Source of the DNA: Alistipes sp.
GTDB taxonomy: Bacteria; Bacteroidota; Bacteroidia; Bacteroidales; Rikenellaceae
Assembly (NCBI GenBank): GCA_017559685.1
Contig: JAFYQY010000057.1
Location: 1 to 18,562, forward strand
Direction: 5' to 3'
Length of the DNA: 18,562 nt
Shown here: positions 7,094 through 15,353 of the stretch, piece after piece
How positions within the stretch are numbered: the first letter of the stretch is position 1
Layout of the letters: each line of letters begins with the position of its first letter
Translations under genes and position numbers: made by a program
Notes under the pieces: generated by a model
Databases searched by the model: none
What the model was told of the DNA's origin: nothing
The model's input: only the letters and a program-made list of their open reading frames with translations

Positions 7094-10000
7094 TTACTCC
7101 TCGTAGATTTCAGTACCTGTAATGGTTGGAGTACCGTTAGCAACCATTACGCTCTCGAGTGTGATAGCTGCACCCTGGAATGTACCGTTTACCTGATTAT
7201 CGGTAAATGATGAGTCAGCATCAGAGATACCTGCAAGAACACCGTGCTTTGTTGGAGCTGCAGTAGTATCAACACTACTATTGTTAATAATGTTGTTCTT
7301 AACAGTCGATGCTACAGACTTTGCAACCAAACCACCGCTACCATTTGCACTCTTGGTCAATACCTCGGTGTTTAGAAGCGAGCACGCCTCCAAGTTAGAG
7401 TTCTGTAAGTAACCTACCAAACCGGCAAGCATAGTTGTATTGGTGAGGTAGAGTCGAGCTACGCAAGTGTTCTGCTTGATGTCAGCATACTTTGCAGTAC
7501 CTACCAAACCACCAACTACACCACGCAATGCGTAGATAGCGTAGCTTGTGTTGATAACGAAGTTCTCAAGATTGCCATTGTTGTTGAATGAGCAGTTGGT
7601 TACAGAGAGAAGGTTGTCTTCTGTACCCTCTACATAACCTACGATACCTCCCATTTGAACTGCGCCACCACCCGAGGCACGAATGGTGAATGTTGTAGTG
7701 TTGTTATTCTGACGGCTGTTTCCAACACGACCAGTAACAGTACAGTTGCTAATGCTCGAGTCGCCACCAACAAGAGCACCTGCGATACCACCGAGAGCGA
7801 TAGCCTGATATATACCAGTCGAGTTACCAACTACAGCTGCATAACCCTTATTCTCCGAGTTGGTTACAGTAAGAGTCTGGCCGTCGATATGGCTACCTAC
7901 GATACCACCTACGCAAATGTTGTAGTGAAGCTCGTCAGACTTGTTAGTGTAGAAGCAAACGCCACCCTCGTGAGTTGTATTGGTAACAGTTATGCTCGTA
8001 ACAGCCAAACCCAAGATACCACCAACGTGGAGGTTGTGGTACAACTTGCCCGATGGAGCAGTTGCAGTTACAAGACCTGTATTCTTCACATTCGACAAAG
8101 TTGCACCAGCGATATCAGAGAGACCTGCAATACCACCTACACCAATGTAGTTCCAACCAACGTTTGCGTTTGTGTACGATACAGCACCGCTGTTCTCGAT
8201 AGTGTTAGTTCCGTCGAGCGAAGTGATCAAAGAACCGATAATACCACCTACACCGCCAGTTACGGTGTTGCTTGCCTCGGTGCGACCTACCGAAACTGCA
8301 CCCTCGTTCTTAATGTTTGTAAGATATGGAGTCTTGCAATAGCCAAGAATACCACCTACGTATGGGTAACGAGCGTCGCCTGTTGTAGATACAGCACCTG
8401 TATTTGTGATGTTGTCATAAACGCCAACCTCCGAGTTGCTATAAGCGATAACACCACCTACATATACAGCCTTTACGTTCGTACCCGCAGTAACAATACC
8501 GCTATTCGAGCAGTTTGTTACATTGCAAGCAGGCAAACCTACTACACCACCAAGATAGAGATAACGGTTGTAGTCATTGACACCAATATCACCAGGCTTA
8601 CGGACAGAGTTGTCAGTGATAGTACCAGAGTTTGTACAGTTTACCATTGAGCCTGTACCTGTTACACGACCAGCAACACCTGCTGTAGCCTTGGTCTGAA
8701 CATTGTAGCTTGTAGTGATAGCACCAGTATTCGAGCAGTTGATCAAATCGCAACGGCTATAACCGATGATACCGCCGATATAAACGGTTGCCTTTGGTAC
8801 TGCACCTTTTGCAAGACCGAAGTTACAAGTGCTCATAGCCTCGATAGAACCATTGTTAGTACAGCCTACAACCTGGCACTGCTCATTTGTACGAGCTACG
8901 ACACCCGCAACATCCAAACGAACTGCAAGACCATCTGCAAGACAGTTGTCAAGAACAACAGGAGCATTGTTAGTACAGTTCTCGACAACGGTATAGAACG
9001 CATCGCCAATGATAACACCGTAGCGAGACTCTGCGATGATATTCAACGAGAAAGTCATCGAAGAGCTGCTGTCGATAGTCAAATCCTTAACAATAGCATT
9101 TCTGGTCATCATAAACAATGGCTTGTTTGTCTGGTGCCAATTCTTGATTGAAAATCCTGCACCGTCGAAGCAACCTGCAAAGCCGAAATCAACATTACCC
9201 TCAGCCTGATAAGTTGTTGTTCCGATTGGAGTCCAAGCAGCGTTGGTCTCGTCGTCGAACTCGATATCGTTCTTGAGAGTTACAATGAGTGGATTAACCT
9301 CTGCATACTCGCCAGCATTGTAAGCGTTAGCGAAAGCAACCAAATCCTGTGCGCTCGAAATCTCAACACCTACGAGTGTACCGGTTGGAACGAACTCAAC
9401 AACAGGCATAGCCTTGATCTCGCCCTTCTCGATAGTCATAGCCTTCGATGCGATATCCATATAGTGGCCTGCGTCGTCGATCAAACGTACGGTGAAACCC
9501 TCAGCATACTCCTGTGCAGGAACAACTACGAATACGTCCTGAGCCTCCTCAGCCGAGAGAGTCTTGTTAGCCTTAGCGGCAACAACCTTGTCAGCCTCAG
9601 CAGTCGAAGCGCTTGTGAGAGTTACAGCCTGGTAGTCGATAGCGAAGTCACCTGATACCTGCTCACCAGCCTTACCACGAAGCTCAATCTTGTTCAACTG
9701 GTGGTAGCTGTGCTTGCTCTCAGCAGGGAGCTTAACCTGCAAGCGAACAACACCTGCAAGGTGGTGCAACTGAACTGTGCCAACCTCGCTCTGGTATGCT
9801 GCCATAGGAGCTGCATCCTTGCCGTACGAGTCGGTAGCCGACTCCTGAACTGCAGGGAGTGTGATTGTCTGTGCGTCCTTGTACGACTCAGCAGGGTAGA
9901 GCACCGAGTAAGGGTGTGTCAAGTCTGCCTCGAAAGTAAATACTGCAGCCGAGTGATCCTCGGTGCGCTCAATAGCCGACGATGCTACGCCATTGATAGC

Positions 10001-10204
10001 GATTTGATCGTCCGAATTCCAATAAACCTTGCGTGCGCCATCAACGAGCTCACCCAAGTAAGTTTTGGTATCTGCGATACCTACGGTTACGGTTGTCTGA
10101 CCTGCGCCTACGCCAGGAGCGGCAACCTCATTCTCCAAGTCTGTTGTACAGCCTGCAAACATTACTACTGCGAGGGCTGCAACTGTTCTAAAAATCTTTT
10201 TCAT
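7094..10204 (-). CDS. Surface lipoprotein: fimbrillin-like domain plus GLUG-type repeats
   Basis: A 1036-aa lipoprotein with signal MKKIFRTVAALAVVMFAGC (Cys19). Residues about 25-270 are a fimbrillin-like (Mfa-like) beta domain with VYWNSDDQIAING, HPYSVLYP, PMAAYQ and LHHLAGVVRL, clearly related to the N-terminus of PE2. Residues about 275-390 form a helix cap (SAQDLVAFANAYNAGEY, AAWTPIGT, GCFDGAGFSIKNW). From about 400 to near the end there are roughly a dozen or more GLUG-like repeats (YIGGIIGYS, YVGGILGYC, VGGIVGS, with NxTNSGxIT strands), predicted to make a long right-handed beta helix. No catalytic motif is visible. Known families of this build are surface adhesins or ligand-binding proteins; binding the substrate for the SusCD pair is an inference. 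It starts 21 nt after the small protein gene and is the last gene before the terminator. Confidence 0.93.
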   Translation of the reverse strand: MKKIFRTVAALAVVMFAGCTTDLENEVAAPGVGAGQTTVTVGIADTKTYLGELVDGARKVYWNSDDQIAINGVASSAIERTEDHSAAVFTFEADLTHPYSVLYPAESYKDAQTITLPAVQESATDSYGKDAAPMAAYQSEVGTVQLHHLAGVVRLQVKLPAESKHSYHQLNKIELRGKAGEQVSGDFAIDYQAVTLTSASTAEADKVVAAKANKTLSAEEAQDVFVVVPAQEYAEGFTVRLIDDAGHYMDIASKAMTIEKGEIKAMPVVEFVPTGTLVGVEISSAQDLVAFANAYNAGEYAEVNPLIVTLKNDIEFDDETNAAWTPIGTTTYQAEGNVDFGFAGCFDGAGFSIKNWHQTNKPLFMMTRNAIVKDLTIDSSSSMTFSLNIIAESRYGVIIGDAFYTVVENCTNNAPVVLDNCLADGLAVRLDVAGVVARTNEQCQVVGCTNNGSIEAMSTCNFGLAKGAVPKATVYIGGIIGYSRCDLINCSNTGAITTSYNVQTKATAGVAGRVTGTGSMVNCTNSGTITDNSVRKPGDIGVNDYNRYLYLGGVVGLPACNVTNCSNSGIVTAGTNVKAVYVGGVIAYSNSEVGVYDNITNTGAVSTTGDARYPYVGGILGYCKTPYLTNIKNEGAVSVGRTEASNTVTGGVGGIIGSLITSLDGTNTIENSGAVSYTNANVGWNYIGVGGIAGLSDIAGATLSNVKNTGLVTATAPSGKLYHNLHVGGILGLAVTSITVTNTTHEGGVCFYTNKSDELHYNICVGGIVGSHIDGQTLTVTNSENKGYAAVVGNSTGIYQAIALGGIAGALVGGDSSISNCTVTGRVGNSRQNNNTTTFTIRASGGGAVQMGGIVGYVEGTEDNLLSVTNCSFNNNGNLENFVINTSYAIYALRGVVGGLVGTAKYADIKQNTCVARLYLTNTTMLAGLVGYLQNSNLEACSLLNTEVLTKSANGSGGLVAKSVASTVKNNIINNSSVDTTAAPTKHGVLAGISDADSSFTDNQVNGTFQGAAITLESVMVANGTPTITGTEIYEE

Positions 10205-10225
10205 ACTTTTTTCCAGTTTTAGTTG

Positions 10226-10366
10226 TTAATAAGCGGCCCATTCGCCTTCTGTTTCCTTCATGTCGTCCAACTGCGAAGACTGCGCAAAACCCTGCTCAAT
10301 CTCTACGGCTACGACGTTGATTTGTGGCTGCTCATACTCGAGCTCGCCGAAAATTGTTTTTTTCAT
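10226..10366 (-). CDS. Small 46-aa protein, unrecognised
   Basis: This short frame starts ATG AAA AAA at 10366 and stops TAA at 10226, sitting exactly between two large lipoprotein genes (21 nt before the next ATG, 83 nt after the previous stop). The product begins MKKTIFGELEYEQPQINVV and ends ETEGEWAAY. It is acidic and lacks a hydrophobic stretch, so it is neither secreted by Sec nor a membrane protein. The pattern E-x-P-x-I-x-V-V-x-V-E-I-E-x-G-F-A-x-S-S recalls small uncharacterised Bacteroidales proteins I have seen near surface lipoprotein genes; this is memory, not a search. It is probably translated with its neighbours. Alternatives are a peptide precursor, a small regulator, or a chance frame, but its position and start context argue for a gene. 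Confidence 0.68.
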   Translation of the reverse strand: MKKTIFGELEYEQPQINVVAVEIEQGFAQSSQLDDMKETEGEWAAY

Positions 10367-10411
10367 CGTAAATACTTTTATGTTTTAGTGAGTGTGTATT
10401 CACTTGTAGTA

Positions 10412-10441
10412 TTGGGAGGCGAGGTGAACCCCACCTCCCAA
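10412..10441 (-). promoter_or_regulatory. Intercistronic hairpin after the BACON/GLUG gene
   Basis: TTGGGAGG (10412-10419) and CCTCCCAA (10434-10441) form a perfect 8-bp inverted repeat about 9 nt after the stop codon at 10450. An alternative inner stem, GAGGTG/CACCTC, competes with it. No T-run follows on the minus strand, so it is a poor intrinsic terminator. It may be an attenuator, a processing or 3'-stabilising hairpin that sets the ratio of upstream (SusCD, BACON) to downstream products. The function is inferred from position only. Confidence 0.55.
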
Positions 10442-10449
10442 AATGATTG

Positions 10450-13400
10450 TTATTTACCGCCCCAGTACTTGTTGTCTGTAGCAGTTCCTGCGAATGCAGT
10501 ACCACCGTTTGGCGAGTAGTTGGCAATGTAGGTCAAGAGGTTGTTCTCCGAGATTACATTGTCGTTGATTGTACCTCCGCACTGGCAGTTCGAGATTGTA
10601 ATATCCTCGCCCTGTGCCCAGCCTACGATACCACCAAAGTACTCAGGAGTACCAGCAGGACGGAGTCCACGTGGAGTGATTGTACCGTAGAACGAGCAGT
10701 TCGAAACCGAAGAGTCACCCATAAGGTGTGCTACGATACCGCCCATACGAGCATCAACCGAACCTGCATAGATACCATTCAAAGTGATGGTTGCTACGCA
10801 ATCAGAAATGTTCGAATCCTTTGCGATACCTACTATACCTGCACATACCGAGTTGCCCAAGTAGGTCTCAGCGATGTTACCAACCTTGTACTCGCAACCC
10901 TTGATAGTAGCATTTGCAGCGAAACCTACAATACCTGCAACTGTACCACGGTGAGTGTTGAGGTGTGCAGCATTTGTACAGTTCTCGATAGTGATTGAGC
11001 CTGTAGGGTTATTCTTCGAGCCGAAGCTACCGAGGATACCACCTGTAGAGTTGGTGTTGTAAGTGGTTGTCCAAGGCTGGTTGTTGTAGTGCATATTATA
11101 TACACGGCCCTTGTTGTGGCAGTTGGTAATCGACGAGTCACCCTCGACGATACGGCCTGCTACACCACCCAAGTGGATATCGAAGTGCTTAGACGAACCT
11201 GTCGAAGTGAGCTGATTCGAAGTATTTACAACGATCCACGAAGTCTGCTTGTTCATAGTACAATTCGAGATTGTAGCACCCTCCTCGGCACGACCAAGGA
11301 GTCCACCAAGCGAACCACCACCACCGTCGGTTCCATTACCATAGTTGATAGCTGCACTCTTAGCGTAGTCGGCAACCATCTCGCCATTCGATACAACGTT
11401 AGAGATTGTGAGTGGGAATGTAGCCCAACCTACAAGACCACCAAAGTTGTGGTAGCGTGCAGTGAGAGCGTCCTTCTGATAGAATGTAACAGTACCTGTC
11501 CACTCTGCTATGTTCGAAATGGTTGTGGTAGTCATAACCTTACCGAAGATACCACCTGCCGATACGGTTGCGCTTGCATCTGCCTTGCAAGTTCCTGCAG
11601 TTACCTTACCACCGAGTGTGCCGTCATACTTTGTCAAGTCGATCTCAACCGAAGCAACATCCTCGCTTACGAGACCTGCGAGACCACCTGCGAAGGTGTG
11701 GAAAGCTGTACCCTCTGCAATTACGTGCGAAGCGTTAGCTACGGTGTTGTGGTTGAAAACAGCCTCTGTGCTCAACCAAGCACCTACTACACCGCCGATG
11801 TGAAGATTTTCAACAGCCGAAGTCGAGTGGATTGCACCCTCGTTAGTACAGTAAGTAACAGTACCCTGAGCAAGAGCAGTAACACCACCAACGTAAGCCT
11901 TCTCGCTCACACTCGAGCCAAGACCTGCGCTGTAGTTTACAGCACCTGCGTTGTGGCTGGCAGTTACGGTAGCCTCCTCGGTGTTGTAACCAACGATACC
12001 ACCAACATAAGATGTACCTACAACTGCACCCGAGCTAACCGAACCGTTAGTAAATGCCTGGTCAACCTTGCCTGCGTTGTAAGCTACGATACCACCTACG
12101 TAGAAGTTGCTATCAACGTCTGCTGCAGACGATGCTGCAACATTTACAGCACCACCGTTTGTACAGTTTACGAGGTAAGAGTCCTTGTCTGCCTTACCAA
12201 CGAGACCTGCTACGTAAGTCTGTGAGTCAGTCGAAGTTGCATCCATCGAAACGGTTGCGTTGTTCGAACAGTTCTCGACAGTTGTGTTCACGATGCTATA
12301 TGCGAGTGCTGCAAGAATCTTCTCGCCAGTGTAAGTACCCTTAATCTCGAAAGTAGAAGTCTTGTCGAAGACAACACCCGAGATAGTTGCATCCTTACAT
12401 ACGCCGAACAAAGGCTGTGACGAAGTGAAGTTGATCAACTTCTTGCCGTTACCGTTGAACTCGCCAGTCCAAGGACGCTCCTCGGTACCGATTGGAGTCC
12501 ACTCCTTAACCTCGGTCAAATCAACGTTGTCGATGATTGTAGGAACGCCGTCAACATACCACTGCGATACGTCGCCACCCTCGTTCCAAGTCTTAGCGAA
12601 GAGTGCCAAACCAGGACCTGTCAAGAGACCCTCCATAGCGTAGTACTCCTGCTTGATAACAGGGAGCTGGATGTCTGCTGCACCCGACAAGAATGAGAGC
12701 GAAAGCTCGGTTGTACGGATGTGGTTTGCATCGCTTGGGTTGCTTGCGAACTGGAGTATGTAAGAAACGGTGTTGTCCTCATTCTCCTGAACGGTGTACT
12801 CAACCCACGATGGCATTGTAATATCCTTAACGGTCTGTGCAGGAACACGAATCTCGAGTGGAGCAACGTCCTGAGCTGCGAGCAATACATTGCCCTCCTC
12901 GTCGTAGTTCAACTCGGTACCAAACTGCCAGATGTTGATGAAGCCGTCAGCATAGTTCTTGTCGTCCTTTACGAGCTTAATCTCGCCATAACGAGAAGCG
13001 TCAGCGTTAGCCTCCCAAGCGATAGTTACCTCAGTGAAAGTCTCGCCCTCAGTAGTAGTTACAGCACCCTTAGTAGCTGTAATCCACGAGTCGCACTCGA
13101 AGTGCCAAGCCTCGCCTGCATCGAAGGTCTTAACCTTAGTAGTGAAGCTACCTGCAGCCTTTGGCGAAACTGCATATACCTGGCTGAGTACGAATACGTT
13201 ACCATTGTGGTCAACGGTGAGCATCTTCTCCTCGTACTCGCCTGCGATGAACTTGATGGTTGCAGTCTCACGAGCCTCGAAGCTGTCGTTTGCGTTGATT
13301 ACAATGTTGAACGAACCCGAACCACGGTGTTTAATATCATTGTCGATGTAACACCAATCCTTGTTCGATTCGGCGTTCCAATATACGTCCTCGTTGTTGA

Positions 13401-13593
13401 GCGTAACATCAACTTTAATGTTGTGGCTTACCGACGAGAGGTCGAGCGAACGAACCTCCTCGCCATCTACGCTGAACGTAACCTCGATATCCCCGACTTC
13501 AACCATCTCGGGAATCTCGCCGATTACCTCAAGTGTACAGCTCGTAAAGAGAGCTGCAACAGCCATTATTATATATATAAAGTATCGTTTCAT
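10450..13593 (-). CDS. Surface lipoprotein: three BACON-like domains plus GLUG-type repeats
   Basis: A 1047-aa lipoprotein with signal MKRYFIYIIMAVAALFTSC (Cys19). Three consecutive beta-sandwich domains of BACON type follow: about 36-128 (WNAESNKDWCYI, FEARETATIKFIAG), 130-228 (FECDSWITA, SRYGEIKLV) and 230-325 (MPSWVEYTV, IRTTELSLSF). A cap at about 330-420 has DVSQWYVDGVPTI, EWTPIGT and GEFNGNGKKLINF. GLUG-like repeats (YVGGIVGYN, YVGGVTAL, IHLGGVVG-like strands, CxNxGxV) fill the rest. BACON domains are known from Bacteroidetes surface proteins, often as spacers that hold binding or catalytic domains away from the membrane, so an extended ligand-binding surface protein is likely. It sits third after SusC and SusD (21-nt gap from SusD), where PULs usually place an additional surface-binding lipoprotein. 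No enzyme motif is seen. Confidence 0.92.
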   Translation of the reverse strand: MKRYFIYIIMAVAALFTSCTLEVIGEIPEMVEVGDIEVTFSVDGEEVRSLDLSSVSHNIKVDVTLNNEDVYWNAESNKDWCYIDNDIKHRGSGSFNIVINANDSFEARETATIKFIAGEYEEKMLTVDHNGNVFVLSQVYAVSPKAAGSFTTKVKTFDAGEAWHFECDSWITATKGAVTTTEGETFTEVTIAWEANADASRYGEIKLVKDDKNYADGFINIWQFGTELNYDEEGNVLLAAQDVAPLEIRVPAQTVKDITMPSWVEYTVQENEDNTVSYILQFASNPSDANHIRTTELSLSFLSGAADIQLPVIKQEYYAMEGLLTGPGLALFAKTWNEGGDVSQWYVDGVPTIIDNVDLTEVKEWTPIGTEERPWTGEFNGNGKKLINFTSSQPLFGVCKDATISGVVFDKTSTFEIKGTYTGEKILAALAYSIVNTTVENCSNNATVSMDATSTDSQTYVAGLVGKADKDSYLVNCTNGGAVNVAASSAADVDSNFYVGGIVAYNAGKVDQAFTNGSVSSGAVVGTSYVGGIVGYNTEEATVTASHNAGAVNYSAGLGSSVSEKAYVGGVTALAQGTVTYCTNEGAIHSTSAVENLHIGGVVGAWLSTEAVFNHNTVANASHVIAEGTAFHTFAGGLAGLVSEDVASVEIDLTKYDGTLGGKVTAGTCKADASATVSAGGIFGKVMTTTTISNIAEWTGTVTFYQKDALTARYHNFGGLVGWATFPLTISNVVSNGEMVADYAKSAAINYGNGTDGGGGSLGGLLGRAEEGATISNCTMNKQTSWIVVNTSNQLTSTGSSKHFDIHLGGVAGRIVEGDSSITNCHNKGRVYNMHYNNQPWTTTYNTNSTGGILGSFGSKNNPTGSITIENCTNAAHLNTHRGTVAGIVGFAANATIKGCEYKVGNIAETYLGNSVCAGIVGIAKDSNISDCVATITLNGIYAGSVDARMGGIVAHLMGDSSVSNCSFYGTITPRGLRPAGTPEYFGGIVGWAQGEDITISNCQCGGTINDNVISENNLLTYIANYSPNGGTAFAGTATDNKYWGGK

Positions 13594-13614
13594 AATTTTA
13601 CGAATAGTTTTGTG

Positions 13615-15333
13615 TTATTGACGACCTAAACGACGAATAGCCTTGCTCTCCTGAGTGTCGGCCCACCACATATCGGTAGTCATATTGTTCTCGCCTCCGA
13701 GCCAGCCGTTTACAGCCTCCTCGTACCACTTAGTATTCTGGAACTCCTCGGTAGAAGGGTAACGCAAACGTGTTGGGAGGATACCGTTGTTCTGTGCTGC
13801 AGGACCATTGGTACGCAATCTAGGGTAACCTGTACGACGGTAGTCTGCCCACGACTCGATACCTACCCAGAACATTGCTACGTACTTCTGACGCAAGATT
13901 GTCTCAACAGCCTTGTCGTAGTCGAACTCGCCATCGAGGTAGTTGATCCAGTTGATAACCGCTGGTGAGTCTGCACGGTAGTAGTCGGTCTCACGCTCCC
14001 AGCCAACCTGCCACTGCAAAATGTTCTGGAGGTTAGCATCGAGGTACATATCCTTGTACGCCTTCTGCGACATTGGAATCCAACCACGTGCACCTGCCTC
14101 AGCAAAGATGAAGAGAATCTCATCGTAGTTGAGCAACGAGTAAGCGCAATCCATCTTCAAGTCGCCGATGTGGGTACCGGTGTAGTCACCCTTTGGATAG
14201 CGACCGATAGTCGAGTTACCAGCCGACGAGATGTGGGTGTCGAAGTACTCACGCAAGTACTCACGAGACTCCTGCGATGGAGCTCCCGCAGCCTTTGTGA
14301 AGTAGCGGAAGTAGCGTGGGTCCCACTGGCAGTCATCCTCGGCTGCGCTCTTGTAGTTCACGAGCATCATCTCGACCAAAGTCGAGCAAGCTGCCTGACC
14401 GTTCCAGTTACCACTTGTAGTTGAGTAGAACGGAGTGTAGAGAGCCGAATCCTTCGAGCTGAACTGCAAACGTGCGCTATCGTCGATGTTACGCATCATA
14501 GGGTAGTCGCCACCACCCGAAAGGTAGCAGTCGTAGAGCTCGGCAATCTTAGCCTTTACGTTGATGTCGCCGAACTCCTCGCCCAACGAGATGATACCTG
14601 CCGACTCCTCGATAGCCTTGTTCGAAACACGCATCAAGATACGGAGGTAGAGTGAGTTAGCAAAACGCTGCCACTTATCAACATCGCCATCGTACATAAA
14701 GTCGCAGAGAACGTTGAAGTTGATGCTCGAGAGTGCTCCTGCATCCTTCATCTCCTTAGCCTTGTTGAAGCAAGCATTTGCCTCCTCCATCGAACGCAAC
14801 AAGTCGATGTAGATATCCTTCTGGTTGTCGTATGGAGTAGTGTACTCGAAATTGTCACCCTGCAATGCAATCTGACCAGCCTTCGAATATGGAACATTTC
14901 CGTAGGTGTCGGTCATGAGCTGAGCAATCCACGAGCGTATTGTCAAAGCTACACCAATCAAAGCTGGGTTGCCCTGGCCCTCAACTGCACACTCCTTGCG
15001 TGCTTGTGCGAGCATATACTGAGCATTACCGAACTGAGGGTAGATGTTCCACATATAACGAGTGTAGTTCTCCGAGAGTACGTAGTTGTAGGTCAACTGC
15101 GCCGAGTTCTCGAAGTTGGTGTTGATGGTGTACTGCATAAGCTCACCCATCCAACCGTATTCGCACGAAGCCAACTGCTTCTGTACGCCATAGATCATAG
15201 GCTGCACGAACGACTCCGAGCTAGTCTCGTAGAGAGCGTATGGGTTCTTGTTCATATCGTCGAAGCTTGCACAGCTAACCGATACGAACGCAGCAGCCAA
15301 TACTATTGTAATGTATTTAATATACTTCTTCAT
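13615..15333 (-). CDS. SusD-like outer-membrane lipoprotein (SusD_2/RagB-type)
   Basis: A 572-aa lipoprotein starting at the ATG at 15333, giving the signal MKKYIKYITIVLAAAFVSVSC with Cys21 at the lipobox. An in-frame ATG at 15354 overlaps the SusC stop but adds seven residues upstream of the signal and lies before the AAGGAGG ribosome site, so it is rejected. SusD features include an N-terminus with FDDMNKNPYAL, a helical TPR-like core (TIRSWIAQLMTDTYGNVPYS, VDKWQRFANSLYLRILMRVS), and a late helical region (NYDEILFIFAEAGARGW, ILRQKYVAMFWVGIESWADY). The TDTYGNVPYS and RFANSLYLR signatures fit the SusD_2 branch. It is the ligand-capturing lid of the SusC transporter. It follows SusC by 20 nt and is surely co-transcribed with it. 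Confidence 0.96.
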   Translation of the reverse strand: MKKYIKYITIVLAAAFVSVSCASFDDMNKNPYALYETSSESFVQPMIYGVQKQLASCEYGWMGELMQYTINTNFENSAQLTYNYVLSENYTRYMWNIYPQFGNAQYMLAQARKECAVEGQGNPALIGVALTIRSWIAQLMTDTYGNVPYSKAGQIALQGDNFEYTTPYDNQKDIYIDLLRSMEEANACFNKAKEMKDAGALSSINFNVLCDFMYDGDVDKWQRFANSLYLRILMRVSNKAIEESAGIISLGEEFGDINVKAKIAELYDCYLSGGGDYPMMRNIDDSARLQFSSKDSALYTPFYSTTSGNWNGQAACSTLVEMMLVNYKSAAEDDCQWDPRYFRYFTKAAGAPSQESREYLREYFDTHISSAGNSTIGRYPKGDYTGTHIGDLKMDCAYSLLNYDEILFIFAEAGARGWIPMSQKAYKDMYLDANLQNILQWQVGWERETDYYRADSPAVINWINYLDGEFDYDKAVETILRQKYVAMFWVGIESWADYRRTGYPRLRTNGPAAQNNGILPTRLRYPSTEEFQNTKWYEEAVNGWLGGENNMTTDMWWADTQESKAIRRLGRQ

Positions 15334-15342
15334 AATCAAAAT

Positions 15343-15349
15343 CCTCCTT
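15343..15349 (-). promoter_or_regulatory. Shine-Dalgarno site of the SusD gene
   Basis: AAGGAGG on the minus strand lies 9 nt before the ATG at 15333. It is a textbook site and unusual here, since the other leaders in this window are A/T-rich without one. It decides the SusD start in favour of 15333 over 15354. Confidence 0.7.
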
Positions 15350-15353
15350 CGCA

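Noticed and set aside
7655..8650. 331-aa plus-strand open frame opposite the GLUG lipoprotein
   Set aside because: Cysteine- and threonine-rich low-information translation in antisense register to a clear repeat protein; a shadow.
10387..10404. AGTGA/TCACT inverted repeat before the small gene
   Set aside because: Five base pairs with an 8-nt loop in an A/T-rich leader; could be chance.
11089..12225. 378-aa plus-strand open frame opposite the BACON/GLUG gene
   Set aside because: Same reasoning: repetitive antisense translation of GLUG repeats with no domain of its own.
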